Source of the DNA: JAODBJ01 sp963782465
Lineage (GTDB): Bacteria > Actinomycetota > Acidimicrobiia > IMCC26256 > PALSA-610
NCBI GenBank assembly: GCA_963782465.1
Contig: CAWAJR010000003.1
Location: 124,001-188,000, forward strand
DNA length: 64,000 nucleotides
Direction: 5' to 3'
Part shown: positions 10,250 to 18,859 of the stretch, one piece after another
How positions within the stretch are numbered: position 1 is the first letter of the stretch
Layout of the letters: every line of letters begins with the position of its first letter
Translations under genes and position numbers: made by a program
The notes under the pieces: generated by a model
Told to the model about the DNA's origin: nothing
Database searches by the model: none
What the model saw: the letters and a program-made list of their open reading frames with translations, nothing else

Positions 10250-11533
10250 ATGCTGTCCCGTACCGACGTTCGCGGTCCCGGCGCGGACCTCTGGGGCGTG
10301 TTGCGCCGTGTGAGCCCGTCGTCCGACGCGATCGCCGCCACCGTGCGTGATCTCATCGACCGGGTGAGGGTCGAGGGCGATGACGCGCTGCTTGACCTGA
10401 CCGAACGGTTCGACGGGTGCCGCCTCGACGGCATCGCGGTGCCGCGGGCCGAGATCGACGCCGCCCTCGACGACCTCGATCCCGACGTGCGTATGGCGCT
10501 CGAATTCGCCCGCGACCAGATCCTCGCCTGGCACGAGGCCCAGCGCGAGCGCGAGGCGAAGCACGAACGTTCAGGGGTGGAGGTCCGGGAGCTCATCGTG
10601 GCCGTCGACCGCGCCGGGTGTTACGTGCCCGGCGGGCGGGCCGCCTATCCGAGTTCGGTGCTGATGACGGCGATCCCGGCACGGGTCGCGGGTGTCAACG
10701 AAGTGGTGATGTGCGTGCCGGCCGATCGGTCGGGCCAGGTCCCCGGGGTGACGCTCGCGGCCGCGGCGCTCGCCGGCGTCGACGAGGTCTACCGGGTCGG
10801 TGGTGCACAGGCCATCGCGGCGCTGGCCTACGGGACGGAAACCATCCGCCCGGTCGACGTCGTCGTCGGCCCCGGCAACGCGTACGTCGCGGAGGCGAAG
10901 CGCCAACTCGCCGGCGTGGTCGGTATCGACTCGATCGCCGGGTCGTCGGAACTCGCGCTGGTCGCCGATGCCACCGCCGACGCGCTCTTCGTGGCCGCCG
11001 ACCTGCTCGCGCAGGCCGAGCACGGTCCCGGCGGTGCCGCCATCCTCATCACGTGGGACGAGCAGATCGTCGACGCGGTCGAAACCGCGCTCGACGTGTT
11101 GATCTCGTCGTCACCGCGCCGCGACGACGCCACCGCGACGCTCACCACCGGTGGACAGGTCGTGCTGGTCGACGGCCCCGAACAGGCGCTCGACGCGGTG
11201 AACGCGATCGCGCCGGAGCATCTGCAGCTGATGTGCGCCGACGCCGAAGTGCTCGTGCCGCTGGTGCGGAACGCGGGCGCCGTGTTCGTCGGCCCGTGGG
11301 CGTCGGCCGTCGTCGGCGACTACGTCGCGGGGGTCAACCACGTGCTGCCGACGGGCGGTACCGCGAGGTACGCGAGCGCGCTGCGCGTCGCCGACTTCCA
11401 GAAACACATTCATGTCGTGACCCTCGGGCACGACGCATTGGTCGACATCGCTCCGTACGCGATCTCACTCGCGCAGGCGGAGGGTCTCGACGCGCACGCG
11501 CACGCCATGCGCGTCCGCCTGGAACCGCGATGA
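10250..11533 (+). CDS. hisD: Histidinol dehydrogenase
   Basis: NAD-dependent, zinc-containing enzyme catalysing the last two oxidations of histidine synthesis. A 427-residue protein of family length. Visible motifs are GCYVPGGRAAYPSS, the NAD-region VVGPGNAYVAEAK, the GSSELAL and QAEHGPGG segments holding zinc ligands and catalytic residues, and HVLPTGGTARYASAL. The ATG at 10250 was chosen because it follows a TAGCAT box and gives the normal N-terminus; the frame is open further upstream but only over the antisense small gene. It is the first gene of hisDCBHAF, and its TGA overlaps hisC by ATGA. Confidence 0.97.
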   Translation: MLSRTDVRGPGADLWGVLRRVSPSSDAIAATVRDLIDRVRVEGDDALLDLTERFDGCRLDGIAVPRAEIDAALDDLDPDVRMALEFARDQILAWHEAQREREAKHERSGVEVRELIVAVDRAGCYVPGGRAAYPSSVLMTAIPARVAGVNEVVMCVPADRSGQVPGVTLAAAALAGVDEVYRVGGAQAIAALAYGTETIRPVDVVVGPGNAYVAEAKRQLAGVVGIDSIAGSSELALVADATADALFVAADLLAQAEHGPGGAAILITWDEQIVDAVETALDVLISSSPRRDDATATLTTGGQVVLVDGPEQALDAVNAIAPEHLQLMCADAEVLVPLVRNAGAVFVGPWASAVVGDYVAGVNHVLPTGGTARYASALRVADFQKHIHVVTLGHDALVDIAPYAISLAQAEGLDAHAHAMRVRLEPR

Positions 11534-12636
11534 CGTCGGGCATCTCCCACGGCGCCCGCCGGGTGTTCCCGCGCGACGACCTGCGCGCGCTGGAGGGCTA
11601 CCACTCGCCGCAACTCGACGTGCCGGTCCGCCTGAACACGAACGAGAGCCCGTTCGCGCCGCCGGAGGCGTTCGTCGAGGAATGGCTGGCGGCGCTCGGC
11701 CGCCTGCGGTTCAACCGCTATCCGGACCGCGCCGCGCAGGAGTTGCGCGCGTCGCTCGGCTCGCATCTCGAACAGGAGCCGGCGCGGCTGTTCTGCGCGA
11801 ACGGCAGCAACGAGGTGCTGCAGACGTTGTTGCTCACCTACGGCGGTGCGGGGCGGCGCGCGCTGGTGTTCGAACCGACGTACGCGCTGCACAGTCACAT
11901 CGCGCGCCTCACCGGAACCGAGGTGGTGGAGGGCGAGCGCCTTCCCGGTTTCCACCTCGACCCGGAAGCCGCGGTCGACCTGGTTCGCGAAGCGGCGCCG
12001 TCGATCGTGTTCGTGTGCAGCCCGAACAACCCGAGCGGCACGGTCGAAGCGCGCGACACGCTCGCCGCGCTCGCGAAGACGGCGGGCGAGATCGGCGCGC
12101 TGCTCGTGGTCGACGAGGCCTACGGCGAGTTCTCCCATTGGAGCGCGTTCGAACTCGTCGACGAGCACGAACCGGTGGTGGTCGTGCGCACCTACTCGAA
12201 GGTGTGGTCGATGGCGGCGCTGCGGCTCGGCTTCGCGGTCGCGCCGACGTGGGTCGTCGACGACCTCGAGAAGGTCGTCCTGCCCTACAGCCTGTCGGCC
12301 CCGACCCAACTTGCCGGTGTCCTCGCGTTGCGTCACGGTGACGAAATGGCGCGACGCGTCTCGACGCTCGTCGAAGAGCGGGAGCGGGTCGCCGCCGCGC
12401 TCAACGCGGAACCCGAATTGCGGGTGTTCCCATCGGGTGCGAACTTCGTCCTGCTGCAGGTGAACGGCGACGGCCACGCGTTGTGGGAGGCCTTGCTCGA
12501 ACGGGGCGTGCTCGTGCGCGATTTCTCGCGCTGGCCGCGACTCGCGGATTGCCTGCGGGTCACGATCGGGACGCGCGAGGAAGACGACCTGTTCCTCGCA
12601 GCACTGCGCGAGGCGCTCCCGGGGGTGGCGACATGA
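11530..12636 (+). CDS. hisC: Histidinol-phosphate aminotransferase
   Basis: PLP enzyme converting imidazole-acetol phosphate to histidinol phosphate. A 368-residue class I/II aminotransferase with NTNESPF at the N-terminus, ANGSNEVLQ, the substrate/PLP-binding SPNNPSGT, the aspartate in VVDEAYGEF, and the Schiff-base lysine in RTYSKVWSMAALRLG. The C-terminal arginine is in RVTIGTREED. Starts at ATG 11530, overlapping hisD by 4 bp, and ends overlapping hisB by 4 bp, so all three are probably translationally coupled. Confidence 0.97.
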   Translation: MTSGISHGARRVFPRDDLRALEGYHSPQLDVPVRLNTNESPFAPPEAFVEEWLAALGRLRFNRYPDRAAQELRASLGSHLEQEPARLFCANGSNEVLQTLLLTYGGAGRRALVFEPTYALHSHIARLTGTEVVEGERLPGFHLDPEAAVDLVREAAPSIVFVCSPNNPSGTVEARDTLAALAKTAGEIGALLVVDEAYGEFSHWSAFELVDEHEPVVVVRTYSKVWSMAALRLGFAVAPTWVVDDLEKVVLPYSLSAPTQLAGVLALRHGDEMARRVSTLVEERERVAAALNAEPELRVFPSGANFVLLQVNGDGHALWEALLERGVLVRDFSRWPRLADCLRVTIGTREEDDLFLAALREALPGVAT

Positions 12637-13232
12637 CGGCGAATCGTTCGCGGGTTTCGACGCAGGAGCGCGAAACGAAGGAGACGAAGGTGGCCGTCGA
12701 GGTGAACCTCGACGGTGCGGGCGACGTGACGGTCTCCACCGGCATCCCGTTCTTCGACCACATGCTCGAACAGCTCGGGAAGCACGGCGGCCTCGACCTC
12801 ACCGTTCGGGCCGAGGGCGACCTCGCGGTCGACCTCCACCACACCGTCGAAGACGTCGGCATCGTGCTCGGCACCACGATCCGCGAGGCGCTCGGCGACA
12901 AGAAGGGCGTTCGGCGCTTCGCCAACGCGCTGGTACCGCTCGACGAAGCCCTCGTGCAGGTGGCGCTCGACCTCTCCGGCCGGCCGTACCTGGTCTACGA
13001 CGTCGACCCGGTCGCCGAATGGATCGGCACCTTCGACCCGCAACTCGCGGAGGAGTTCTGGAAGGGTTTCGTCGACGGCGCCCGGGTCACCCTCCACCTG
13101 CGAAGCCTGTCGGGCCGCAACGGCCACCACGTGATCGAGGCGTCGTTCAAAGGAGTCGCGCGCTCGTTGCGCGACGCGGTGCGCGTCGAAGGCGGCGGCG
13201 TCCCGTCGACCAAGGGCACGCTGCACACATGA
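12633..13232 (+). CDS. hisB: Imidazoleglycerol-phosphate dehydratase (monofunctional)
   Basis: Manganese enzyme forming imidazole-acetol phosphate. A 199-residue protein with the metal-binding repeats FFDHMLEQLGKHG, DLHHTVEDVGI and NGHHVIEASFKG. It has no N-terminal HAD phosphatase domain, unlike the bifunctional enterobacterial HisB, so histinol-phosphate phosphatase must be encoded elsewhere; none is in this window. The ATG overlaps the hisC stop and its own stop overlaps the hisH start. Confidence 0.97.
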   Translation: MTANRSRVSTQERETKETKVAVEVNLDGAGDVTVSTGIPFFDHMLEQLGKHGGLDLTVRAEGDLAVDLHHTVEDVGIVLGTTIREALGDKKGVRRFANALVPLDEALVQVALDLSGRPYLVYDVDPVAEWIGTFDPQLAEEFWKGFVDGARVTLHLRSLSGRNGHHVIEASFKGVARSLRDAVRVEGGGVPSTKGTLHT

Positions 13233-13876
13233 GCGGGAGTGTGGGCGAGGCCCGGATCGCGGTGCTCGACTACGGCATCGGCAACCTGCGCTCGGCCGAG
13301 AAGGCGCTCGTGCACGTCGGTGCCGACGCCGCGCTCACCGCCGACCCCGAGGTCGTGCGCCGAGCCGACGGCGTCGTGTTACCCGGCGTGGGCGCGTTCG
13401 GCGCGTGCATGCGGGCGTTGCGCGACTCGGGGCTCGAGCCGGTCGCGCGTGAGGCGGCCGCCGACGGCCGGCCCTTCCTCGGGGTGTGCATCGGCATGCA
13501 GATGCTCTTCGAGGGGAGCGACGAGAACCCCGACGTCGCCGGGCTCGGCATCGTTCCCGGGAGGGTCACCCGGTTGCCCGCGACCGTGCGGCTCCCGCAG
13601 ATCGGTTGGAACACGATCGAACCCGCCCACGCGTCGTCGCTCTTCGCGGGTCTTCCCGATCCGGCCTGGTTCTATTTCGTGCATTCCTACGCGCCCGAAC
13701 CGTCGGATCCCGGCGTGGTCGCGGCGTGGTGCGACTACGGCCGCCGGTTCGCGGCGGCGATCGAACAGGGCGCGGTGTGGGCAACCCAGTTCCACCCGGA
13801 GAAGAGCGGGTCGACCGGCCTGCGGATGCTGCGCAACTTCGTCGCCGCGTGCGCGGCGTCACCCGCGGTCCGGTAG
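13229..13876 (+). CDS. hisH: Imidazole glycerol phosphate synthase, glutaminase subunit
   Basis: Class I glutamine amidotransferase of 215 residues that feeds ammonia to HisF. The nucleophilic cysteine is in FLGVCIGMQMLF, the catalytic His/Glu are in QFHPEKSGSTG, and LPGVGAFG carries the oxyanion region. IGNLRS near the N-terminus and QIGWN are specific to HisH. Begins at ATG 13229 overlapping the hisB stop, and ends sharing one base with hisA. Confidence 0.97.
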   Translation: MSGSVGEARIAVLDYGIGNLRSAEKALVHVGADAALTADPEVVRRADGVVLPGVGAFGACMRALRDSGLEPVAREAAADGRPFLGVCIGMQMLFEGSDENPDVAGLGIVPGRVTRLPATVRLPQIGWNTIEPAHASSLFAGLPDPAWFYFVHSYAPEPSDPGVVAAWCDYGRRFAAAIEQGAVWATQFHPEKSGSTGLRMLRNFVAACAASPAVR

Positions 13877-14613
13877 TGGACTTCTACCCGGCCATCGACC
13901 TGCGCGGCGGGCGCGTCGTGCAGTTGCAGCAAGGCGACTACCAGCGCGAGACGGTGTACAGCGACGATCCCGTCGCCGTCGCGCGCGGGTTCGCCGACGC
14001 CGGCGCGCCGTGGGTGCACGTCGTCGACCTCGACGCGGCTCGCGACGGCGGCAAGGCCAACTTGCGGGCGATCGAGGAGATCTGTCTGGTCGTCGACTGC
14101 GCGGTGCAAACGGGGGGCGGGGTTCGCAGCGTCGAGGACGCGACCGAACGGTTCGCGGCCGGTGTGGCCAGGGTCGTGGTCGGCAGCGCGGCGGTCGAAC
14201 GGCCCGAGCTGGTCGACGAGCTGGCCGAGATGCAACCCGATTGCGTCGCCGTCGGCCTCGACGCCCGGGGCGCCGACGTTGCGACCCACGGCTGGAAAGT
14301 GGCGACCGGCACCCGTCTGGCCGACCTCGTGGAACGGTTCGACCGTCCCGGTGTCGGCGCGCTCGTCGTCACCGACATCGGGCGTGACGGCATGCTCGCC
14401 GGGCCCGACATCGACGGGTTGCGCGAGGTGCTCGCGCGCACATCGGTCCCGGTGATCGCGAGCGGCGGCGTCTCGTCGCTCGACGACCTCCGCGCGCTGG
14501 CCGCGGTGGAGGTCGGCGGCCGGCGCCTCGCGGGCGCGATCGCCGGTACCGCGGTGTACGAACGGCGCTTCAGCGTCGAAGAGGGGATCGTCGCGTGCTT
14601 GCCGCCCGGGTGA
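13876..14613 (+). CDS. hisA: 1-(5-phosphoribosyl)-5-[(5-phosphoribosylamino)methylideneamino]imidazole-4-carboxamide isomerase
   Basis: ProFAR isomerase, a TIM barrel of 245 residues. The catalytic aspartates are in YPAIDLRGGR and in VVTDIGRDGM. TGGGVRS, VVVGSAAV and IASGGVSSLDDL form the phosphate-binding loops. In some actinobacteria the equivalent enzyme, PriA, also replaces TrpF; here a separate trpF lies at 26902, so a HisA-only role is plausible but not proven. The GTG start uses the final G of the hisH stop codon. Confidence 0.93.
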   Translation: MDFYPAIDLRGGRVVQLQQGDYQRETVYSDDPVAVARGFADAGAPWVHVVDLDAARDGGKANLRAIEEICLVVDCAVQTGGGVRSVEDATERFAAGVARVVVGSAAVERPELVDELAEMQPDCVAVGLDARGADVATHGWKVATGTRLADLVERFDRPGVGALVVTDIGRDGMLAGPDIDGLREVLARTSVPVIASGGVSSLDDLRALAAVEVGGRRLAGAIAGTAVYERRFSVEEGIVACLPPG

Positions 14614-15368
14614 TCCCGTGCCTCGACGTCGATGCCGGCCGCGTCGTGAAAGGCGTGCAGTTCGTCGAGATCCGCGACGCGGGCGACCCGGTCGAGTTGG
14701 CCGCGCGCTACGACGCCGAAGGGGCCGACGAACTCGTGTTCCTCGACATCACCGCGTCGTCCGACGACCGCGACACGATCCTCGACGTCGTCGCCCGCAC
14801 CTCGGAGCAGGTGTTCATCCCGTTCACGGTGGGCGGCGGGGTACGCACGGTCGAAGATGTGCGCCGCATCCTTCGCGCCGGTGCCGACAAGGTTTCGTTG
14901 AACACGGCCGCGGTCGCCGATCCCGAGTTGGTGGCGCGCGGGTCGGGTGAGTTCGGCGACCAGTGCATCGTCGTCGCGGTCGACGCCCGCCGCCGGCAGG
15001 CCGACGACCCCGGCCGCGGTTGGGAGGTCTTCACCCACGGCGGCCGGGCCCCCACCGGTATCGACGCCATCGAATGGGCGACGCGGGTGTGCGAATTGGG
15101 CGCCGGCGAACTGCTCGTCACGTCGATGGACCGCGACGGCACCAAGGCCGGCTACGACCTCGAACTGCTCCAGGCGATCGGGGATGCCGTGCCGGTCCCG
15201 GTGATCGCGAGCGGCGGTGTCGGCACGCTCGAGCACCTCTACGAAGGCCTCGCGGCGGGCGGCGCCTCGGCGGTGCTGGCGGCCTCGATCTTCCATTTCG
15301 GCCAGTACCGGGTGCAGGACGCCAAGGATTACCTGGCGGCCCGGGGCGTCACCGTGCGCCCGTCCTGA
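14595..15368 (+). CDS. hisF: Imidazole glycerol phosphate synthase, cyclase subunit
   Basis: TIM-barrel partner of HisH, 257 residues, producing imidazole glycerol phosphate and AICAR. The catalytic Asp is in ARVIPCLDVDAGRVVKG, the second in LVTSMDRDGTKAGYD; VGGGVRT and ASGGVGTLEHL are phosphate loops. The GTG at 14595 overlaps hisA by 19 bp and gives the canonical N-terminus. It is the last gene of the operon, followed within 5 bp by a hairpin. hisI is distant (18479), and hisG/hisE are not in the window. Confidence 0.97.
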   Translation: MLAARVIPCLDVDAGRVVKGVQFVEIRDAGDPVELAARYDAEGADELVFLDITASSDDRDTILDVVARTSEQVFIPFTVGGGVRTVEDVRRILRAGADKVSLNTAAVADPELVARGSGEFGDQCIVVAVDARRRQADDPGRGWEVFTHGGRAPTGIDAIEWATRVCELGAGELLVTSMDRDGTKAGYDLELLQAIGDAVPVPVIASGGVGTLEHLYEGLAAGGASAVLAASIFHFGQYRVQDAKDYLAARGVTVRPS

Positions 15369-15372
15369 ACCC

Positions 15373-15389
15373 GGTCCCGGGAAGGGACC
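15373..15389 (+). terminator. Hairpin after hisF, probable his-operon terminator
   Basis: GGTCCC (15373-15378) and GGGACC (15384-15389) form a 6-bp stem with a 5-base loop, starting 4 bp after the hisF stop. It is followed by TTCG and a second small stem CCTT/AAGG rather than a clear U-tract. Confidence 0.5.
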
Positions 15390-15467
15390 TTCGAAAGGTT
15401 CGCCCCGGCCCGATCCCGCGCTACGGTTTGCGCAGCGCCCTGCCGGTTGGATCGCCCTGGAGGTTGT

Positions 15468-15698
15468 ATGCCCGAGTGGAACCGTGCGGCTGAAGGCAAC
15501 GTCGATGAGCAGTTCTTCCGCCGCTACCGGCAATTGCTCGACGCAGAGGATTGCGCGTTCGACGAACTCGAACACGCCTACGAAGACGGCGACCGCGCCC
15601 ACTACCAGAACGATCTCGCCGCGTGGCGGGATGCACTGACCCGACGTTCGACGTTCCTCGAACGCCACGGGTTGAACTCCGTCGATCTCGTCGTATAG
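15468..15698 (+). CDS. Small conserved-looking protein, function unknown
   Basis: A 76-residue acidic protein rich in aromatic and Arg/Asp residues (FFRRYRQLLDAEDCAFDELEHAY, split by a helix turn, then LTRRSTFLERHGL). It is likely all-helical. The ATG at 15468 has an excellent ribosome binding site, TGGAGG, 5 bp upstream, and a TACGGT -10 box at 15422-15427, so it has its own leadered promoter. No family recognised. It converges on the hydrolase gene with only 6 bp between stops. Confidence 0.7.
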   Translation: MPEWNRAAEGNVDEQFFRRYRQLLDAEDCAFDELEHAYEDGDRAHYQNDLAAWRDALTRRSTFLERHGLNSVDLVV

Positions 15699-15704
15699 CG
15701 GTCG

Positions 15705-16328
15705 CTACGCCACGAGGAAGGCCGTCGTCGCATCGACCACCCGGTCGGTGCGACCGACGAAGAAGTGGCTCGCGCCCGCGACGACCACGCGTTCGGTGTT
15801 CGTCCACGATGCCGTCACGTCGGCGATCTCGGCCGGCGCGCGGAACTCGTCGTGCTCGGCGAGCACGAGGAGCTTGCGCCGCTCGTCGTTCGCGACTGCG
15901 TCGAACGCCCGGGAGAACCGCAACGGCGGCGCGATCGCAACCCACGAATGGACGCGCCCGTCGGCGACCGACAATGCCATGTCGGCACCGAACGACCAAC
16001 CGGCGAGCACCAGCGGGACCGCCGGGTGCAGTTCGCCGGCCAGGACGTCGAGGGCGCTCAGCACGTCGAGCGGTTCGTCGGCTCCTTCGCTGTAGGCCCC
16101 GGTACTGCCCTCCACCCCGCGGAAATTGAAACGTAGGCACGCGATCTGGTGTTCCGGGAGCGCTTCGAACAGCGCGCTGATCACGATGCTGCGCATCGTG
16201 CCGCCGTATTGCGGGTGCGGGTGGCAGAGCACGACGCCCGCCCGCGGCGGCATCTGGGTCGACGGCGCGAACTCCGCCTCGAGGTCATGGCCATCGGCCG
16301 TGTTGCAGACGCGCGATTCGACGGTCAC
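15705..16328 (-). CDS. Alpha/beta hydrolase, dienelactone hydrolase-like
   Basis: A 207-residue hydrolase with LCHPHPQYGGTM in the oxyanion-hole strand, the nucleophile elbow GWSFGAD (Ser in G-x-S-x-G), an acid in LAEHDEFRAP and the catalytic His in GASHFFVG. NFRGVEGSTGAY is typical of the short YpfH/YcjY-like hydrolases. No signal peptide. The GTG at 16328 follows the oligopeptidase B gene by 36 bp in the same direction, so the two may be co-transcribed. Substrate unknown. Confidence 0.85.
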   Translation of the reverse strand: MTVESRVCNTADGHDLEAEFAPSTQMPPRAGVVLCHPHPQYGGTMRSIVISALFEALPEHQIACLRFNFRGVEGSTGAYSEGADEPLDVLSALDVLAGELHPAVPLVLAGWSFGADMALSVADGRVHSWVAIAPPLRFSRAFDAVANDERRKLLVLAEHDEFRAPAEIADVTASWTNTERVVVAGASHFFVGRTDRVVDATTAFLVA

Positions 16329-16364
16329 AGGTTCGTCCCCACAGTGTGCCTGCTCCTTCCCCGG

Positions 16365-18434
16365 CTATGCCGTGATACCCATTGCGTCGAGCACGAACGC
16401 GAGGATGAAGGCCTCGTCGCGCCAGGCCTGGTAGCGACCCGACGGGCCCTGATGGCCGCTGTCGAGTTCGGTGCGCAGGAGCACGGGCCGGCCCGACGTC
16501 GTGTGCTCCCGTAAGCGGCCGACCCACTTCACCGGCTCCCAGAACTGCACCGACGAGTCGTGCAACCCGGCGGTGACGAGCAATCTCGGGTACGGCCGCG
16601 CCGCGACGTTGTCGTACGGCGAGTAGTCGCGCATCGCCTCGTAGGTCGACGGGTCGGCGGGGTTGCCCCACTCCTCCCACTCCGTGACGGTGAGCGGGAG
16701 CCCCTCGTCCTGCATGGTGGTGAGCACGTCGACGAACGGCACTTGCGCGACCACCGCGGTGAACAACTCGGGCCGGAGGTTGACGACCGCGCCCATCAGC
16801 AGACCGCCGGCGCTCGCGCCGCGGGCCACGAATCGTTCGGGGCGCGTGTAGCCCTCCGCAACCAGATGGTCGGCGCAGGCGATGAAGTCGGTGAATGTGT
16901 TGCGCTTGTGCTCGAGGCGGCCTTCCTCGTACCACTCGCGACCGAGTTCGCCACCGCCGCGCACGTGCGCGATCGCGAACACCGCGCCGCGTTCGAGGAG
17001 CGGGAGGCGTGAGATGCGGAACACCGGGTCGACCGACGACTCGTACGCGCCGTAGCCGTAGAGCAGCGCCGGCGCGTTGCCGTCGAGCACGACGTCGCGG
17101 CGGTGCACCACGGAGATCGGTACCTCGCGCCCGTCGAGGGCCGTCGCCCAGAGGCGCTTGGTGACGTACTGGTCGGGGTCGTAACCACCGCGCACCGGTT
17201 GCTGCTTGCGCAGCGTGCTCTGCGCGGTGTCGAGGTCGAGCGCGTAGTCGGAGACCGGTCGCACGAGCGACGAGTAGCCGTACCGCGCGGTCGTCGTGTC
17301 GAACTCCGGGTTCGAACCGAGCCATGCCGTGTAGACCGGCTCCGGGAAGGCGACCTCGTACGGTTCCCGGCCAGCCGGCCACACGCGCAGGTGTTCCAGC
17401 CCGGCTGTGCGTTCCGAGCACACGAAATGGCGCGCGAAAGCGGTGACGTCCTCGAGCCGGGTGCCGTCCTTCGCCGGCACCAGCGTCGTCCACGACGCCC
17501 GGCCGGGGTGCTGCACCGGCGCGGCGACGAGCGCGAAGTCGCGCGCGCCACCCGCGTTCGTGACGATGAGGAACCGATCGTCGCCGTCGTGCGTCCACTG
17601 GTGCTCGACGTGGTACTCGACGCCCTCGTTGCGGGGTTCGATCACGACGGGCGTCGCGTCGGGCTCGCCGGCCGGCATGAACCACCACTCGCTCGTGAGC
17701 TTCGACTCGCTCCCGAAGATCACGAACTTGCCGCTGCGTTCGCGGCCGGCGCGCAGGAAGAACCGCTCGTCGCGTTCCTCGAACACGACGGTGTCGGCGG
17801 CCGGGTCGGTGCCGACGACATGGCGCCGCACCTGGTACGGGCGCATCGCGTCGTCGGGCCGGGCATAGAGGATCGTGCGGCAGTCGTCGAACCAGGCGAG
17901 CCCGTAGTAGACGTCGGGTACCGCGTCGTCGAGATCGGTACCGCTGGCGGCATCGCGGAAGTGCAGCGTGTGACGGTCGTCGCCGGCCAGGTCGACTGTG
18001 TACGCGAGCAACGCGTGATCCGGCGCGATCGCGACCTCGCCGATCGAGAAGAACTCGTGGCCGGCCGCGAGCACGTTCTCGTCGAGCAGCACCGTTTCGG
18101 GGCCGCCGCCGCGGGGCCGGCGGCACATGATCCCGTACTGGCTTCCTTCGACGGTGCGGTCGTAGTACTCGTACGGCCCGAACGGCACCGGCGAGGATGC
18201 GTCGGTCTCCTGCACCCGCGCGACGATCTCGGCGAAGATCCGGTCGCGCAGCCCATCGGTGTGGCGCAGCATCGCCGCGGTGTAGTCGTTCTCGGCGCGC
18301 AAGTAGCGCAGCACGGCCTCGTCGGCGTCGCGGACGCCGTAGAACTCGTCGACGCGTTCGTGCCCGTGCAGGGTGAGAGAACGGGGCCGCCGGGGGGTCT
18401 GCGGAGGGACCGGCGCCGCCGGTGTCGCGGTCAT
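16365..18434 (-). CDS. ptrB: Oligopeptidase B (S9A prolyl oligopeptidase family)
   Basis: A 689-residue serine peptidase. Residues 1 to about 410 form a seven-bladed propeller that limits substrates to short peptides. The C-terminal alpha/beta hydrolase domain has the nucleophile in GASAGGLLMG, the acid-containing YSPYDNV region and the catalytic His in SGHQGPSGR. Trypsin-like cleavage after Lys/Arg is expected from the family. No signal peptide, so cytosolic. The ATG at 18434 lies 9 bp after TAGCGT (18444-18449, minus strand), diverging from hisI. Confidence 0.93.
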   Translation of the reverse strand: MTATPAAPVPPQTPRRPRSLTLHGHERVDEFYGVRDADEAVLRYLRAENDYTAAMLRHTDGLRDRIFAEIVARVQETDASSPVPFGPYEYYDRTVEGSQYGIMCRRPRGGGPETVLLDENVLAAGHEFFSIGEVAIAPDHALLAYTVDLAGDDRHTLHFRDAASGTDLDDAVPDVYYGLAWFDDCRTILYARPDDAMRPYQVRRHVVGTDPAADTVVFEERDERFFLRAGRERSGKFVIFGSESKLTSEWWFMPAGEPDATPVVIEPRNEGVEYHVEHQWTHDGDDRFLIVTNAGGARDFALVAAPVQHPGRASWTTLVPAKDGTRLEDVTAFARHFVCSERTAGLEHLRVWPAGREPYEVAFPEPVYTAWLGSNPEFDTTTARYGYSSLVRPVSDYALDLDTAQSTLRKQQPVRGGYDPDQYVTKRLWATALDGREVPISVVHRRDVVLDGNAPALLYGYGAYESSVDPVFRISRLPLLERGAVFAIAHVRGGGELGREWYEEGRLEHKRNTFTDFIACADHLVAEGYTRPERFVARGASAGGLLMGAVVNLRPELFTAVVAQVPFVDVLTTMQDEGLPLTVTEWEEWGNPADPSTYEAMRDYSPYDNVAARPYPRLLVTAGLHDSSVQFWEPVKWVGRLREHTTSGRPVLLRTELDSGHQGPSGRYQAWRDEAFILAFVLDAMGITA

Positions 18435-18443
18435 AAGCCGGTC

Positions 18444-18469
18444 ACGCTAATCAGGCCGGCCGGTACCAT
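18444..18469. promoter_or_regulatory. Divergent leaderless-type -10 boxes for ptrB and hisI
   Basis: Minus strand TAGCGT at 18444-18449, 9 bp before the ptrB ATG; plus strand TACCAT at 18464-18469, 9 bp before the hisI ATG. The whole intergenic region is 44 bp and neither gene has a Shine-Dalgarno sequence. Confidence 0.5.
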
Positions 18470-18478
18470 TCCGGGTTC

Positions 18479-18859
18479 ATGGCCCCCGTCGTCACCCCGA
18501 TGCCGTTCACCGACGAAGAACTCGACGCCGTCGCCTACAACGAGCAAGGGCTCGTCCCGGCGATCGTCCAGGAAACGGGCTCGCTCGAAGTCCTCATGGT
18601 CGGGTGGATGAACCGCGAATCGCTGCAGCGCACCCTCGAAACCGGCCGGACCTGGTTCTGGAGCCGGAGCCGCCAGGAATACTGGTGCAAGGGCGAGACG
18701 TCGGGCGACCGCCAGTACGTGCGGCGCGCCGCCTACGACTGCGACATGGACGTGCTCCTGTTCGTCGTCGAGCAGGAGGGTCGCGGCGCGTGCCATACCG
18801 GCGAGCGCAGCTGCTTCTTCCGCGAGTTCGGCAGCGGCGCCACGCCCGGCCCGGTGTGA
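18479..18859 (+). CDS. hisI: Phosphoribosyl-AMP cyclohydrolase
   Basis: Zinc enzyme opening the adenine ring in histidine synthesis (third step). A 126-residue monofunctional form without the HisE pyrophosphatase domain. LMVGWMNRESL, WSRSRQEYWCKGETSG, the metal-binding DCDMDVLL and the C-terminal GACHTGERSCFFR are family signatures carrying the zinc cysteines. Leaderless-type promoter TACCAT just upstream. Its TGA overlaps the trpE GTG, so a histidine gene and a tryptophan gene are translationally coupled here. Confidence 0.97.
   Translation: MAPVVTPMPFTDEELDAVAYNEQGLVPAIVQETGSLEVLMVGWMNRESLQRTLETGRTWFWSRSRQEYWCKGETSGDRQYVRRAAYDCDMDVLLFVVEQEGRGACHTGERSCFFREFGSGATPGPV

Noticed and set aside
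13876..14613. PriA (dual HisA/TrpF isomerase)
   Set aside because: A separate trpF with catalytic residues is present at 26902, so a dual role is unnecessary, though not excluded.
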